Of a stretch of DNA of 7,785 nt, positions 1 through 6,625 are shown in pieces. Source of the DNA: Pseudomonadota bacterium (GTDB taxonomy: Bacteria > Pseudomonadota > Gammaproteobacteria > Burkholderiales > JABEVD01). The stretch lies in assembly GCA_021811205.1 (NCBI GenBank), contig JAJZPK010000119.1:1-7785 (forward strand), read 5' to 3'. Position numbers and translations under genes: made by a program. The stretch's first letter is position 1; each line of letters begins with the position of its first letter. Under the pieces are notes generated by a model. That model saw only the letters and a program-made list of their open reading frames with translations, ran no database searches and was not told the DNA's origin.

Positions 1-278
1 ATGAAGAAACGGGGATCCAAGAAGGGAAGCTCCGCGATTGGCAGATGGAAAGCGAATATGAAATCTATCCTGAATGGCGGCATCGCTATGCCCCAGGCGT
101 CACCCGCAACCTCGAGCATGTCTTCGGCTTCACGGTAAATGAACGGGTTCCCGTCAGGCTTTCCCCGAGAGAGCATTTGAATTATATCTGGCTTCCCTAC
201 AGGGAGGCCGCACTCAAGGTTTTCTCTTCGAGCAATGCATCAGCCATAATGAAATTGCCGGAGATGCTGAACAAATGA
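1..278 (+). CDS. nudB: Dihydroneopterin triphosphate diphosphatase NudB, 3' part
   Basis: The gene is cut by the left edge; the first full codon is at 3 and 91 residues remain. The visible protein begins with EETGI, the end of the Nudix box (GX5EX7REUXEEXGU), so the metal-binding glutamates of the box are partly in view and the N-terminal half is missing. It continues with WRHRYAPGVTRN, a block nearly identical to what I remember of E. coli NudB, followed by EHLNYIWLPYREA and a Ser-Asn-rich end (FSSSNASAI). NudB hydrolyses 7,8-dihydroneopterin triphosphate to the monophosphate and pyrophosphate in cytosolic folate synthesis. Reading should start upstream of the window rather than at the in-frame ATG at 45, because residues before that ATG belong to the Nudix box. 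The stop codon overlaps a possible nadA start as ATGA (275-278). An unrelated Nudix specificity is possible but the RHRYAPGVTRN block makes it unlikely. Confidence 0.88.
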   Translation, partial: EETGIQEGKLRDWQMESEYEIYPEWRHRYAPGVTRNLEHVFGFTVNERVPVRLSPREHLNYIWLPYREAALKVFSSSNASAIMKLPEMLNK

Positions 279-280
279 AT

Positions 281-284
281 GGAG
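281..284 (+). promoter_or_regulatory. Ribosome binding site of nadA
   Basis: GGAG lies 5 nt before the ATG at 290. It favours 290 over the in-frame ATG at 275, which has a GGAG (260-263) at the looser distance of 11 nt but would be coupled to the nudB stop through an ATGA overlap. Confidence 0.5.
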
Positions 285-289
285 CAAAC

Positions 290-1378
290 ATGGCGATTGC
301 CTTTGATTCTTACCGCAACCTGGACGATGCTGCATGCCAGGCGCGCATCCTTGAGGCAAAATCCGAACTGGGTAAGAATCTGGTCATCCTCGGCCACCAT
401 TACCAGCGTGAAGACGTCTATCGCCATGCGGACCTGACCGGAGACTCACTCAAACTCTCCCGTCTGGCCGCGCAGTCGGAAGCGAAATACATCGTTTTCT
501 GTGGTGTGCATTTCATGGCCGAAGTGGCCGACATACTGACAGGAACCGAGCAGATCTCGATCCTGCCCGATCTGTCGGCCGGCTGCTCCATGGCCGACAT
601 GGCGAACCTGGCCAAGGTCGAGCGTGCGTGGCATGAGCTCTCGACTGTCTTCGATCCGGATGAGGTCGTTACCCCTGTGACCTACATCAATTCGGCAGCC
701 GATCTGAAGGCGTTCTGCGGCGAGCACGGCGGCATCGTCTGCACTTCCAGCAATGCCGGGAAAATCCTCCACTGGTCATTCTCCAGGCGGGAAAAGGTGC
801 TGTTCTTCCCTGATCAGCATCTCGGGAGATGGTCCGCCCACAAAATGGGCATACCGCTGGAAGAGATGCTGGTGTGGGATTACGATCAGCCCATGGGCGG
901 ACACAGCATCGAAGCCATCAAGGCGGCCAGAATGATTCTCTGGAAGGGCCATTGCTCGGTGCATCAAATGTTCCAGCCGCAGCATATCGAGCGCTTCAGG
1001 AACAGGCACCCGGACGGCATCGTGATTTCCCACCCCGAGTGCAATTTCGACGTATGCAGCCTTTCCGATTACGTCGGGTCGACCGAGACCATCATCAAGA
1101 CCATTCATGAGGCTCCCGAAGGCACGCACTGGCTGGTCGGAACGGAACTCAATCTGGTCGAGCGGCTGGCGAATGAATTCGCTTCCCAGGCAAAAACCGT
1201 TCAGTTCATGTCGCCTACCGTGTGCATGTGCTCGACCATGGCCAGGATCGATCCTCAGCATCTTGCATGGACGCTGGATAATCTCGTTGCAGGACATGTG
1301 GTCAATCGCATCACGGTGCCGCAAAATGAGGCCGAGCTCGCGAGGCTGGCCTTGTCGCGCATGCTCGAAGTCTCCTGA
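290..1378 (+). CDS. nadA: Quinolinate synthase, type 3 (4Fe-4S)
   Basis: Quinolinate synthase condenses iminoaspartate with dihydroxyacetone phosphate to give quinolinate in de novo NAD synthesis, using a 4Fe-4S cluster. The 362 residues carry GHHYQ (about 35-39), FCGVHFMAE (71-79), AGCSMADM (97-104), VTYINS, CTSSNA, PDQHLGR, KGHCSVH (219-225), HPEC and the C-terminal CMCSTM. Likely cluster ligands are C99, C222 and C312 (or C314). AGCSMADM in place of the SLDLGCP block, and about 36 extra residues between the first two ligand cysteines compared with the E. coli enzyme, place it with the Bacillus-like type 3 group of roughly 360-370 residues. The start at 290 is chosen for its GGAG; 275 would add five residues and overlap the nudB stop. 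The next gene begins one base after the stop. Seven of 18 arginine codons are AGA/AGG, as in its neighbours, so codon use gives no sign of recent transfer. Identity is secure; the exact start is not. Confidence 0.95.
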   Translation: MAIAFDSYRNLDDAACQARILEAKSELGKNLVILGHHYQREDVYRHADLTGDSLKLSRLAAQSEAKYIVFCGVHFMAEVADILTGTEQISILPDLSAGCSMADMANLAKVERAWHELSTVFDPDEVVTPVTYINSAADLKAFCGEHGGIVCTSSNAGKILHWSFSRREKVLFFPDQHLGRWSAHKMGIPLEEMLVWDYDQPMGGHSIEAIKAARMILWKGHCSVHQMFQPQHIERFRNRHPDGIVISHPECNFDVCSLSDYVGSTETIIKTIHEAPEGTHWLVGTELNLVERLANEFASQAKTVQFMSPTVCMCSTMARIDPQHLAWTLDNLVAGHVVNRITVPQNEAELARLALSRMLEVS

Positions 1379-1379
1379 A

Positions 1380-2132
1380 ATGGCGAAAACGCTGCGCATC
1401 GCAACATACAACATCCACAAGGGATTTTCCCATTTCAACAGGCGCCTGATGGTGCACGAATTGCGCGAAAGCCTTCATGGCATGGGCGCCGACCTTTTAT
1501 TTCTCCAGGAAGTTCTCGGATCTCACCAAGAGCATGCGCTCACTCACGAGAACTGGCCGACGGCCCCCCAGTACGAATTCCTGGCCGAATCAATGTGGCC
1601 CGAGTTTGCCTATGGCAAGAACGCCGTCTATGAGGAAGGGCATCACGGCAATGCGATCCTGAGCCGTTTTCCCATCCTGAAATGGGACAATTACGACATT
1701 TCCGGCCACCGATTCGAAAGCCGCGGACTGCTCCACTGCGAAATCGAAATTCCAGGCTGGGAAAGCCCGCTGCACTGCATCTGCATCCACATGGGCCTCT
1801 CTTCCAGGGTAAGGCGAAAGCAGGTTGCCGCGCTCCAGAAGAAGATCGAGGAACTCGTCCCCCAGCAGGCGCCGCTCATCGTGGCTGGCGACTTCAATGA
1901 CTGGTCCTGCCGCGCGGAAAAAATAACGGTGGACGGCCGGATGCTGAATGAAGTCTTCGAGACGACACAAGGCAAGGTGGCCAAGACCTTTCCTTCCTCC
2001 GTCCCGCTTTTCCGTCTCGACAGGATTTACGTGAGGGGCTTCAACATCCGTGAAGCCGCAGTTCACCAGGGGCGCCCATGGTCGAAGATCTCCGACCATG
2101 CGCCGCTCTCGACCACCCTCGTCCTCAAATGA
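1380..2132 (+). CDS. ybhP: Endonuclease/exonuclease/phosphatase family protein, YbhP-like
   Basis: A 250-residue, single-domain, metal-dependent phosphoesterase of the DNase I/EEP fold. Family motifs appear in order: TYNIHKG with N11, LQEV with E44, HHGNAILSR at 88-96, HMGL with H137, GDFND with D171 and N173, RLDRIYV with D214, and SDHAPL with D239-H240, the usual catalytic Asp-His end. All expected metal and catalytic positions seem present, so it should be active. The substrate cannot be read from sequence: EEP members cut DNA, inositol phosphates or phospholipids. In E. coli the EEP gene ybhP sits directly before clsB (ybhO), and the same pair is seen here, which suggests a membrane-lipid-linked role (inference). 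The frame stays open upstream to 1107, but that part only shadows nadA; the ATG at 1380, one base after the nadA stop, gives MAKTLRIATYN, a normal family N-terminus. The Shine-Dalgarno is weak (GAAG at 1367-1370), so translation is probably coupled. No signal peptide or membrane segment is seen. Confidence 0.85.
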   Translation: MAKTLRIATYNIHKGFSHFNRRLMVHELRESLHGMGADLLFLQEVLGSHQEHALTHENWPTAPQYEFLAESMWPEFAYGKNAVYEEGHHGNAILSRFPILKWDNYDISGHRFESRGLLHCEIEIPGWESPLHCICIHMGLSSRVRRKQVAALQKKIEELVPQQAPLIVAGDFNDWSCRAEKITVDGRMLNEVFETTQGKVAKTFPSSVPLFRLDRIYVRGFNIREAAVHQGRPWSKISDHAPLSTTLVLK

Positions 2133-3316
2133 AGGAGCGCTTCCTTTCAGGAAACGCCATCAGGCTGTTGAGGAACGGAGACGAATACTTCCCCGTTCTG
2201 GAAGCGGCAATCGAGAAGGCAAGCCACGAAATTTTTCTGGAAACCTATATTTTCGAGCACGACAAGGCTGGCATCCGGATAGGAGCAGCACTTTCCAGGG
2301 CTGCGCAAAGAGGGGTGATGGTGCATCTGATGATCGATGGTTTCGGGTCGAGAAAGCTCCCGGAGCCCTTCGTGGAACAACTCGAGCGGGACGGCGTGAA
2401 CGTGCTTTTCTTCGGGCAGAGGACCTCTCCCTGGACCCTGAGGCGCAGCCGATTGAGACGCCTGCACAGGAAGCTTGCCGTAATCGATGCAAATCTTGCC
2501 TTTGTGGGCGGCATCAACATCATCGACGACAGGAACATCCCCGGCATACCGATCAAGGGGGAAAGCATACCGCCGCGCTTCGACTATGCGGTGGAGGTCG
2601 CAGGCCCTCTGGTCTCGGAAATCCATCATTCGGTCAGGAATCTCTGGATCATGCGCGCCTGGATGCATTTCCAGAGACCGTGGAAGGAAGCAGGCAGTTT
2701 TCCGAAAAACCATGACAGGCCCGGCACCCAGTTCGCCGCCTTCCTGGTGCGCGACAACCTGCGCCATCGCCGCGACATCGAACTCGCCTACCTGCGCGCG
2801 ATCCAGTCGGCAAGGGAAGAGGTCGTCATCGCCAACGCCTATTTCTTCCCGGGGCTAAGCTTCCGGCACGCGCTGGTCGATGCAGCTTCGCGCGGCGTCA
2901 GGGTGGTGCTGCTCCTGCAGGGAAGAGTCGAATACTTGCTGCTACACTACGCAACAAGAGCGCTTTACGGAAACTTTCTCGATTCAGGCATCGAAATCTA
3001 CGAATATCACAAGAGCCTTCTGCACGCCAAGGTTGCGGTGATCGACAACTCGTGGACCACGGTGGGTTCGTCCAACATCGATCCCTTCAGCCTGCTTCTC
3101 GCCAGGGAAGCGAACGTTTTCATCCGTGACGAGACCTTTGCAAAACAGCTGCGGAAAGACCTGTTCGCCGCAATCGAGCAGGATTCGAACAGACTGTATC
3201 CGGACAGCTGGGCCAAGCAGCCGCTCTCCACCCGCTTCAAGACATGGCTGAGTTATGGCCTCGTCAGATTCATGACCGGCATGGCCGGCTACGGAAGGGA
3301 ACATGAATTCAGGTGA
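2129..3316 (+). CDS. clsB: Cardiolipin synthase B (phospholipase D family)
   Basis: A 395-residue protein with two PLD (HKD) half-domains. The first motif is H113-K115-D120 within LHRKLAVID, followed by FVGGINI; the second is H299-K301-D306 within LHAKVAVID, followed by VGSSNID. Both histidines and lysines are intact, as needed for the phosphohistidine transfer mechanism. There are no N-terminal transmembrane helices, which matches ClsB (about 413 residues in E. coli) and not ClsA. ClsB makes cardiolipin from phosphatidylglycerol, and can make phosphatidylglycerol from phosphatidylethanolamine when YbhP is co-expressed (known for E. coli). It acts at the inner membrane. The start at 2129 overlaps the preceding stop as ATGA; an in-frame ATG at 2078 would add 17 residues that only overlap the EEP gene. 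No clear Shine-Dalgarno precedes 2129, so coupling is likely. Its 3' end overlaps the ABC transporter gene by 14 nt. The placement after ybhP strengthens the ClsB call. Confidence 0.9.
   Translation: MKERFLSGNAIRLLRNGDEYFPVLEAAIEKASHEIFLETYIFEHDKAGIRIGAALSRAAQRGVMVHLMIDGFGSRKLPEPFVEQLERDGVNVLFFGQRTSPWTLRRSRLRRLHRKLAVIDANLAFVGGINIIDDRNIPGIPIKGESIPPRFDYAVEVAGPLVSEIHHSVRNLWIMRAWMHFQRPWKEAGSFPKNHDRPGTQFAAFLVRDNLRHRRDIELAYLRAIQSAREEVVIANAYFFPGLSFRHALVDAASRGVRVVLLLQGRVEYLLLHYATRALYGNFLDSGIEIYEYHKSLLHAKVAVIDNSWTTVGSSNIDPFSLLLAREANVFIRDETFAKQLRKDLFAAIEQDSNRLYPDSWAKQPLSTRFKTWLSYGLVRFMTGMAGYGREHEFR
3293..3298 (+). promoter_or_regulatory. Ribosome binding site of the ABC exporter gene
   Basis: GGAAGG, 4 nt before the ATG at 3303, lies inside the last codons of clsB. 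It supports starting the exporter 14 nt before the clsB stop and coupling the two genes. Confidence 0.5.
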
Positions 3317-5072
3317 CTGGAAAACCGTCAGGACCCTGATCCCCTATCTCATGGAATTCAGAGGAAGAGTGCTGCTCGCGATGGTTTGCCTGGTCCTTGC
3401 CAAGGCGGCAGGCGTCACCGTTCCCATCGTGTTCAAGCACGTGGTCGACGCGATGGACGGAAAAATCGTTTTCTTTCCCGTGGTCATGCTTGTCGCTTAC
3501 GGCATACTGAGATTCTTCAACACGCTTTTCGGGGAATTGCGCGATGCCGTTTTCGCCAAGGTCACCCAGCGCGCGATCCGTCGCGTCGCGCTCAGGGTTT
3601 TCCTCCATCTGCATTCGCTCGGCCTGCGCTTCCATCTGGAACGCCAGACTGGCGGCATGTCGCGAGACATCGAGCGCGGAACGAAGGGAATCAGTTTCCT
3701 GCTCAATTTCATGCTGTTCAACATCATCCCGACCCTGGTCGAGATACTGCTCGTCGCGATCATCCTGCTCTCGAAATACGACGCATGGTTCGCGATCATC
3801 ATCTCCATCACGCTGATCGTCTACATCGGCTTCACGCTTGCCATCACGGAATGGCGCATGATTTTCCGCAGGACAATGAACGACATGGATTCGAAGGCCA
3901 ATACCCGCGCCATCGACAGCCTGCTCAATTACGAAACGGTGAAATATTTCTCCAACGAATCGTTCGAGGCAGAGCGCTACGATGAAAGCCTGGAGGCCTG
4001 GGAAAAAGCAGCGGTGCGCAACCAGACTTCGCTCGCCTGGCTCAATGCCGGGCAAAGCGCGATCATCGCAATCGGCATCACGATACTCATGTGGCTGGCA
4101 GCAAAGGGCGTGGTCGATAAAAAAATGACGATCGGCGATCTCGTCCTGGTGAACGCCTACATGCTCCAGCTCTACATGCCGCTCAATTTCCTGGGCTTCG
4201 TGTACAGGGAAATCAGGCATTCGCTCGCCGACATGGAAAGAATGTTCGGCCTGATGGATCAGTTCCCCGAGATCAGGGACAGGGAAGGCGCCAAGGATCT
4301 TGTCCAGGGCGATGCATCGGTGCGCTTCGAGCATGTCGATTTCGGCTATGGACGCGACAGGCAGATTCTTCACGACATCGATTTCGAAATACCGCCCGGC
4401 AAGACGGTCGCCGTGGTCGGGCATAGCGGATCCGGAAAATCGACGCTTTCCAGGCTCCTGTTCAGGTTTTACGAGACCGATCGGGGCAAGATCCTGATTG
4501 GCGGGCAGGATATCCGGGAAGTCACGCAGCGGTCGCTGCGCGCCGCCATCGGCATCGTGCCCCAAGACACCGTGCTGTTCAACGACAGCATCTATTACAA
4601 CATCGCCTACGGACGCCTTTCGGCAAGCAGGGACGAAGTCATCGAGGCCGCAAAAATGGCCCACATTCATGACTTCATCTCGTCTTTGCCGCAAGGCTAC
4701 GAAACGCTGGTCGGTGAACGGGGACTCAAGCTCTCCGGAGGAGAAAAGCAGCGCGTCGCCATCGCCAGGACGATCCTGAAGAATCCTGCCCTCCTGATCT
4801 TCGACGAGGCGACATCCGCGCTAGACTCGAAGTCTGAAAAAGCCATCCAGCACGAGCTCAAGAGAATTGCCAGGAACAGGACCACCCTCGTCATCGCGCA
4901 CAGGCTGTCCACCATAGTCGATTCGGACCAGATCCTCGTCATGGAAAAGGGGCGAATCATCGAACGGGGAACGCACCGTGAATTGCTCGATGCCAATGGC
5001 GCGTACGCCCACATGTGGATGCTGCAGCAACAGGAAAAAGATTACGGCCCCCGCGATAATCGGGTAGAATAA
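3303..5072 (+). CDS. atm1: Atm1-type ABC exporter (fused membrane and ATPase domains)
   Basis: A 589-residue half-transporter expected to work as an inner-membrane homodimer. The membrane part (about 1-320) has hydrophobic segments near 24-45, 57-75, 133-157, 160-182, 252-268 and 280-300. The ATPase part shows the A-loop Y349, Walker A GHSGSGKST (373-381), Q421, signature LSGGEKQR (477-484), Walker B LLIFDE (497-502), D-loop SALD and H533, all intact. The block LLNYETVKYF (207-216) is the hallmark of the Atm1/ABCB7/HMT1 group. R185 and R189 (WRMIFRR) and N248/Q251 (LNAGQ) match, from memory, spaced residues that bind glutathione in Novosphingobium Atm1. This family exports glutathione-linked compounds (persulfides or metal adducts) tied to Fe-S biogenesis and heavy-metal tolerance. 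It overlaps clsB by 14 nt, so lipid synthesis and export genes are co-translated. A general multidrug or lipid A (MsbA) exporter is less likely given NYETVKYF. The substrate is inferred. Confidence 0.88.
   Translation: MNSGDWKTVRTLIPYLMEFRGRVLLAMVCLVLAKAAGVTVPIVFKHVVDAMDGKIVFFPVVMLVAYGILRFFNTLFGELRDAVFAKVTQRAIRRVALRVFLHLHSLGLRFHLERQTGGMSRDIERGTKGISFLLNFMLFNIIPTLVEILLVAIILLSKYDAWFAIIISITLIVYIGFTLAITEWRMIFRRTMNDMDSKANTRAIDSLLNYETVKYFSNESFEAERYDESLEAWEKAAVRNQTSLAWLNAGQSAIIAIGITILMWLAAKGVVDKKMTIGDLVLVNAYMLQLYMPLNFLGFVYREIRHSLADMERMFGLMDQFPEIRDREGAKDLVQGDASVRFEHVDFGYGRDRQILHDIDFEIPPGKTVAVVGHSGSGKSTLSRLLFRFYETDRGKILIGGQDIREVTQRSLRAAIGIVPQDTVLFNDSIYYNIAYGRLSASRDEVIEAAKMAHIHDFISSLPQGYETLVGERGLKLSGGEKQRVAIARTILKNPALLIFDEATSALDSKSEKAIQHELKRIARNRTTLVIAHRLSTIVDSDQILVMEKGRIIERGTHRELLDANGAYAHMWMLQQQEKDYGPRDNRVE
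5042..5070 (+). promoter_or_regulatory. Possible sigma70 promoter before dapA
   Basis: TTACGG (5042-5047) and TAGAAT (5065-5070) are separated by 17 nt. The -10 matches TATAAT at 5 of 6 positions; the -35 is weak. It lies in the last codons of the exporter gene and would start transcripts about 20 nt before dapA, at the only junction in the operon with a gap larger than 20 nt. A second -10-like GATAAT is at 5055-5060. By-eye call only. Confidence 0.3.
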
Positions 5073-5096
5073 TCAATTTTCATCAACCGCTTGAAT

Positions 5097-5975
5097 ATGC
5101 TTAAAGGCAGTCTGGTCGCGATAGTCACGCCCATGCAGAACGATGGGTCCCTCGATTTTGCCGGGCTCAGATCGCTCGTAGATTTTCATGTCAACGAACG
5201 CACCGACGGGATTGTCGTCGTCGGCACGACAGGCGAATCCCCTACCGTGGACTTCGAGGAACATCGCCGCCTGATCGCAACCGTCGTCGAGCATGCCGCA
5301 GGCAGAATCCCGGTGATTGCAGGCACGGGCGCAAACTCGACTAAGGAAGCAATCGAGCTTTCCCGGTTCGCAAAGGAAGCAGGAGCCGACGCCACCCTGT
5401 CCGTCGTCCCTTACTACAACAAACCCACCCAGGAAGGTCTTTATCTGCATTTCAAAGCGATCGCGGAAGCCGTCGACATTCCGATGATCCTCTACAACGT
5501 GCCAGGCAGGACGGTTGCCGACATGTCCAACGAAATCGTGCTGAGGCTTGCCGAAATTCGAAACATCGTCGGCATCAAGGATGCAACGGGAAACATCGAG
5601 CGCGGCTCCGACCTCATCAAGCATGCCCCCGAAGATTTTGCAATCTACAGCGGAGATGATGCGAGCGCCCTTGCCCTGATGCTGCTCGGCGGGAAGGGAA
5701 CCATCTCCGTCACGGCCAACGTGGCACCCAGGCTGATGCATGAATTGTGCGAAGCTGCATTTGCCGGAGAAGTTCGGCATGCCCGCGCCATCAATGAAAA
5801 GCTGCTGCCGCTGCACCGCAAGCTGTTCGTCGAAGCCAATCCTATTCCTGTAAAATGGGCCGTATCAAAAATGGGACTGATCGGTCCCACCCTGAGGCTG
5901 CCTCTGACTGAACTGCAGCCTTGCTACCACGAAACAGTACTCGCCGCGATGAGAAGCGCCGGGGTCAACTTATGA
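5097..5975 (+). CDS. dapA: 4-Hydroxy-tetrahydrodipicolinate synthase
   Basis: DapA condenses pyruvate with L-aspartate-4-semialdehyde, the first committed step to diaminopimelate and lysine; the product feeds peptidoglycan and protein synthesis in the cytosol. The protein is 292 residues, the same length as E. coli DapA, with residues at matching numbers: T44-T45 in GTTGES, Y106-Y107 in PYYNKP, Y133 in YNVPGRT, R138 and the Schiff-base lysine K161 in GIKDAT. It should be a fully active (beta/alpha)8 homotetramer subunit. The ATG at 5097 gives [13 protein letters not shown], the standard family start; a TTG at 5091 would add two residues. No convincing Shine-Dalgarno is seen, which is unusual for the first gene after a 24-nt gap. 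The stop overlaps a possible bamC start as ATGA (5972-5975), as is common where bamC (nlpB, also dapX) follows dapA. Seven of 16 arginine codons are AGA or AGG. Confidence 0.97.
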   Translation: MLKGSLVAIVTPMQNDGSLDFAGLRSLVDFHVNERTDGIVVVGTTGESPTVDFEEHRRLIATVVEHAAGRIPVIAGTGANSTKEAIELSRFAKEAGADATLSVVPYYNKPTQEGLYLHFKAIAEAVDIPMILYNVPGRTVADMSNEIVLRLAEIRNIVGIKDATGNIERGSDLIKHAPEDFAIYSGDDASALALMLLGGKGTISVTANVAPRLMHELCEAAFAGEVRHARAINEKLLPLHRKLFVEANPIPVKWAVSKMGLIGPTLRLPLTELQPCYHETVLAAMRSAGVNL

Positions 5976-6622
5976 ACCGTATGATTCGGAACGGAATTAT
6001 GAAAAAACACCGCTTGCACGTCATGATCGCCTCGGCATGTTTGCTCACGGGCTGCAGTCACCTGCCTTTCACGCACAAGACCGACTACAGTGCCGCGAAG
6101 CCCGGTGCTCAGCTCGAAGTACCGCCCGACCTCACCCATCCCGCCCAGAGCGACCGCTATGTCGTCCCGCAGGCGCCGGCGGGCGGACATCAGTCTGCCC
6201 CCCCCCTCCAGGCGACGCCCGGCCAGTCCGACCAAGCAGCATTGGAGCCCTTCGAACCTACGCACGCTAAACTCTCCGAAGAGAACAACGACATCACGCT
6301 GGACCTCCCTGTCGATCGCGCATGGCGACGCGTCGGCCTTGCTCTGGACAAGATCGGTTTCTCCGTAGACGACCAGAACAGGGCCAAAGGCACTTATTTC
6401 GTGAGTTATGCCGATCCGGAAGCAAAGAAGGCGGATGAAGGATTTCTGTCGAACCTCGAATTCTGGAAAGAAAAGAAGCCGGCCGAACCTCAGAAATTCC
6501 AGATCCAGGTCGGCCCATCAGGCAACGGGAGCATCGTTTCAGTGCTCGATGTGGACGGCTTCCATGTACACACCGAAACCTCGGCGAAGATACTGCAGCT
6601 GATTTACGAACAGCTCAAGTAA
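5972..6622 (+). CDS. bamC: BamC-like outer-membrane assembly lipoprotein, apparently one helix-grip domain
   Basis: A 216-residue lipoprotein. The signal peptide ends in the lipobox LLTGC with lipidated C28. Next comes an extended proline-rich segment with LEVPPDL (48-54) and DRYVVP (61-66), resembling the N-terminal BamC lasso that lies on BamD. A linker (about 67-105) leads to one folded domain (107-216) with [33 protein letters not shown] and a final [10 protein letters not shown]. This resembles the C-terminal helix-grip domain of betaproteobacterial BamC. E. coli BamC has 344 residues and two such domains; here the first seems absent, with no frame break. BamC is an accessory subunit of the BAM complex that inserts beta-barrel proteins. 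The ATG at 5972 overlaps the dapA stop; an ATG at 5999 would give a more usual signal peptide (MKKHRLH start, 207 residues) and is a serious alternative. A run of nine C lies at 6198-6206. Placement after dapA supports the identity. Confidence 0.82.
   Translation: MNRMIRNGIMKKHRLHVMIASACLLTGCSHLPFTHKTDYSAAKPGAQLEVPPDLTHPAQSDRYVVPQAPAGGHQSAPPLQATPGQSDQAALEPFEPTHAKLSEENNDITLDLPVDRAWRRVGLALDKIGFSVDDQNRAKGTYFVSYADPEAKKADEGFLSNLEFWKEKKPAEPQKFQIQVGPSGNGSIVSVLDVDGFHVHTETSAKILQLIYEQLK
6198..6206 (+). repeat. Poly-C tract (9 C) inside bamC
   Basis: Nine consecutive C residues encode A76-P77-P78-L79 in the linker of the BamC-like protein. Gain or loss of one base would shift the frame and remove the whole folded domain. 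The tract is seen directly; any slippage in cells is a guess. A run of seven C is at 7147-7153 in the next gene. Confidence 0.6.
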
Positions 6623-6625
6623 ACC

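Noticed and set aside
1107..1379. In-frame extension of the EEP gene upstream into nadA
   Set aside because: The extra residues are out-of-frame nadA sequence; the family N-terminus begins at the ATG at 1380.
776..1438. A 220-codon minus-strand open frame opposite nadA
   Set aside because: No family motif or start signal, and it is antisense to a fully conserved nadA.
2078..2128. Earlier ATG for clsB
   Set aside because: It would add 17 residues that overlap the conserved SDHAPL end of the EEP gene; the ATGA junction at 2129 is simpler.
3309..4694. A 461-codon open frame on the minus strand opposite the ABC exporter gene
   Set aside because: Its translation is rich in Asp, His and Glu with no recognisable motif, and it lies wholly opposite a gene with all ABC motifs intact. 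It is explained by codon bias of the coding strand.
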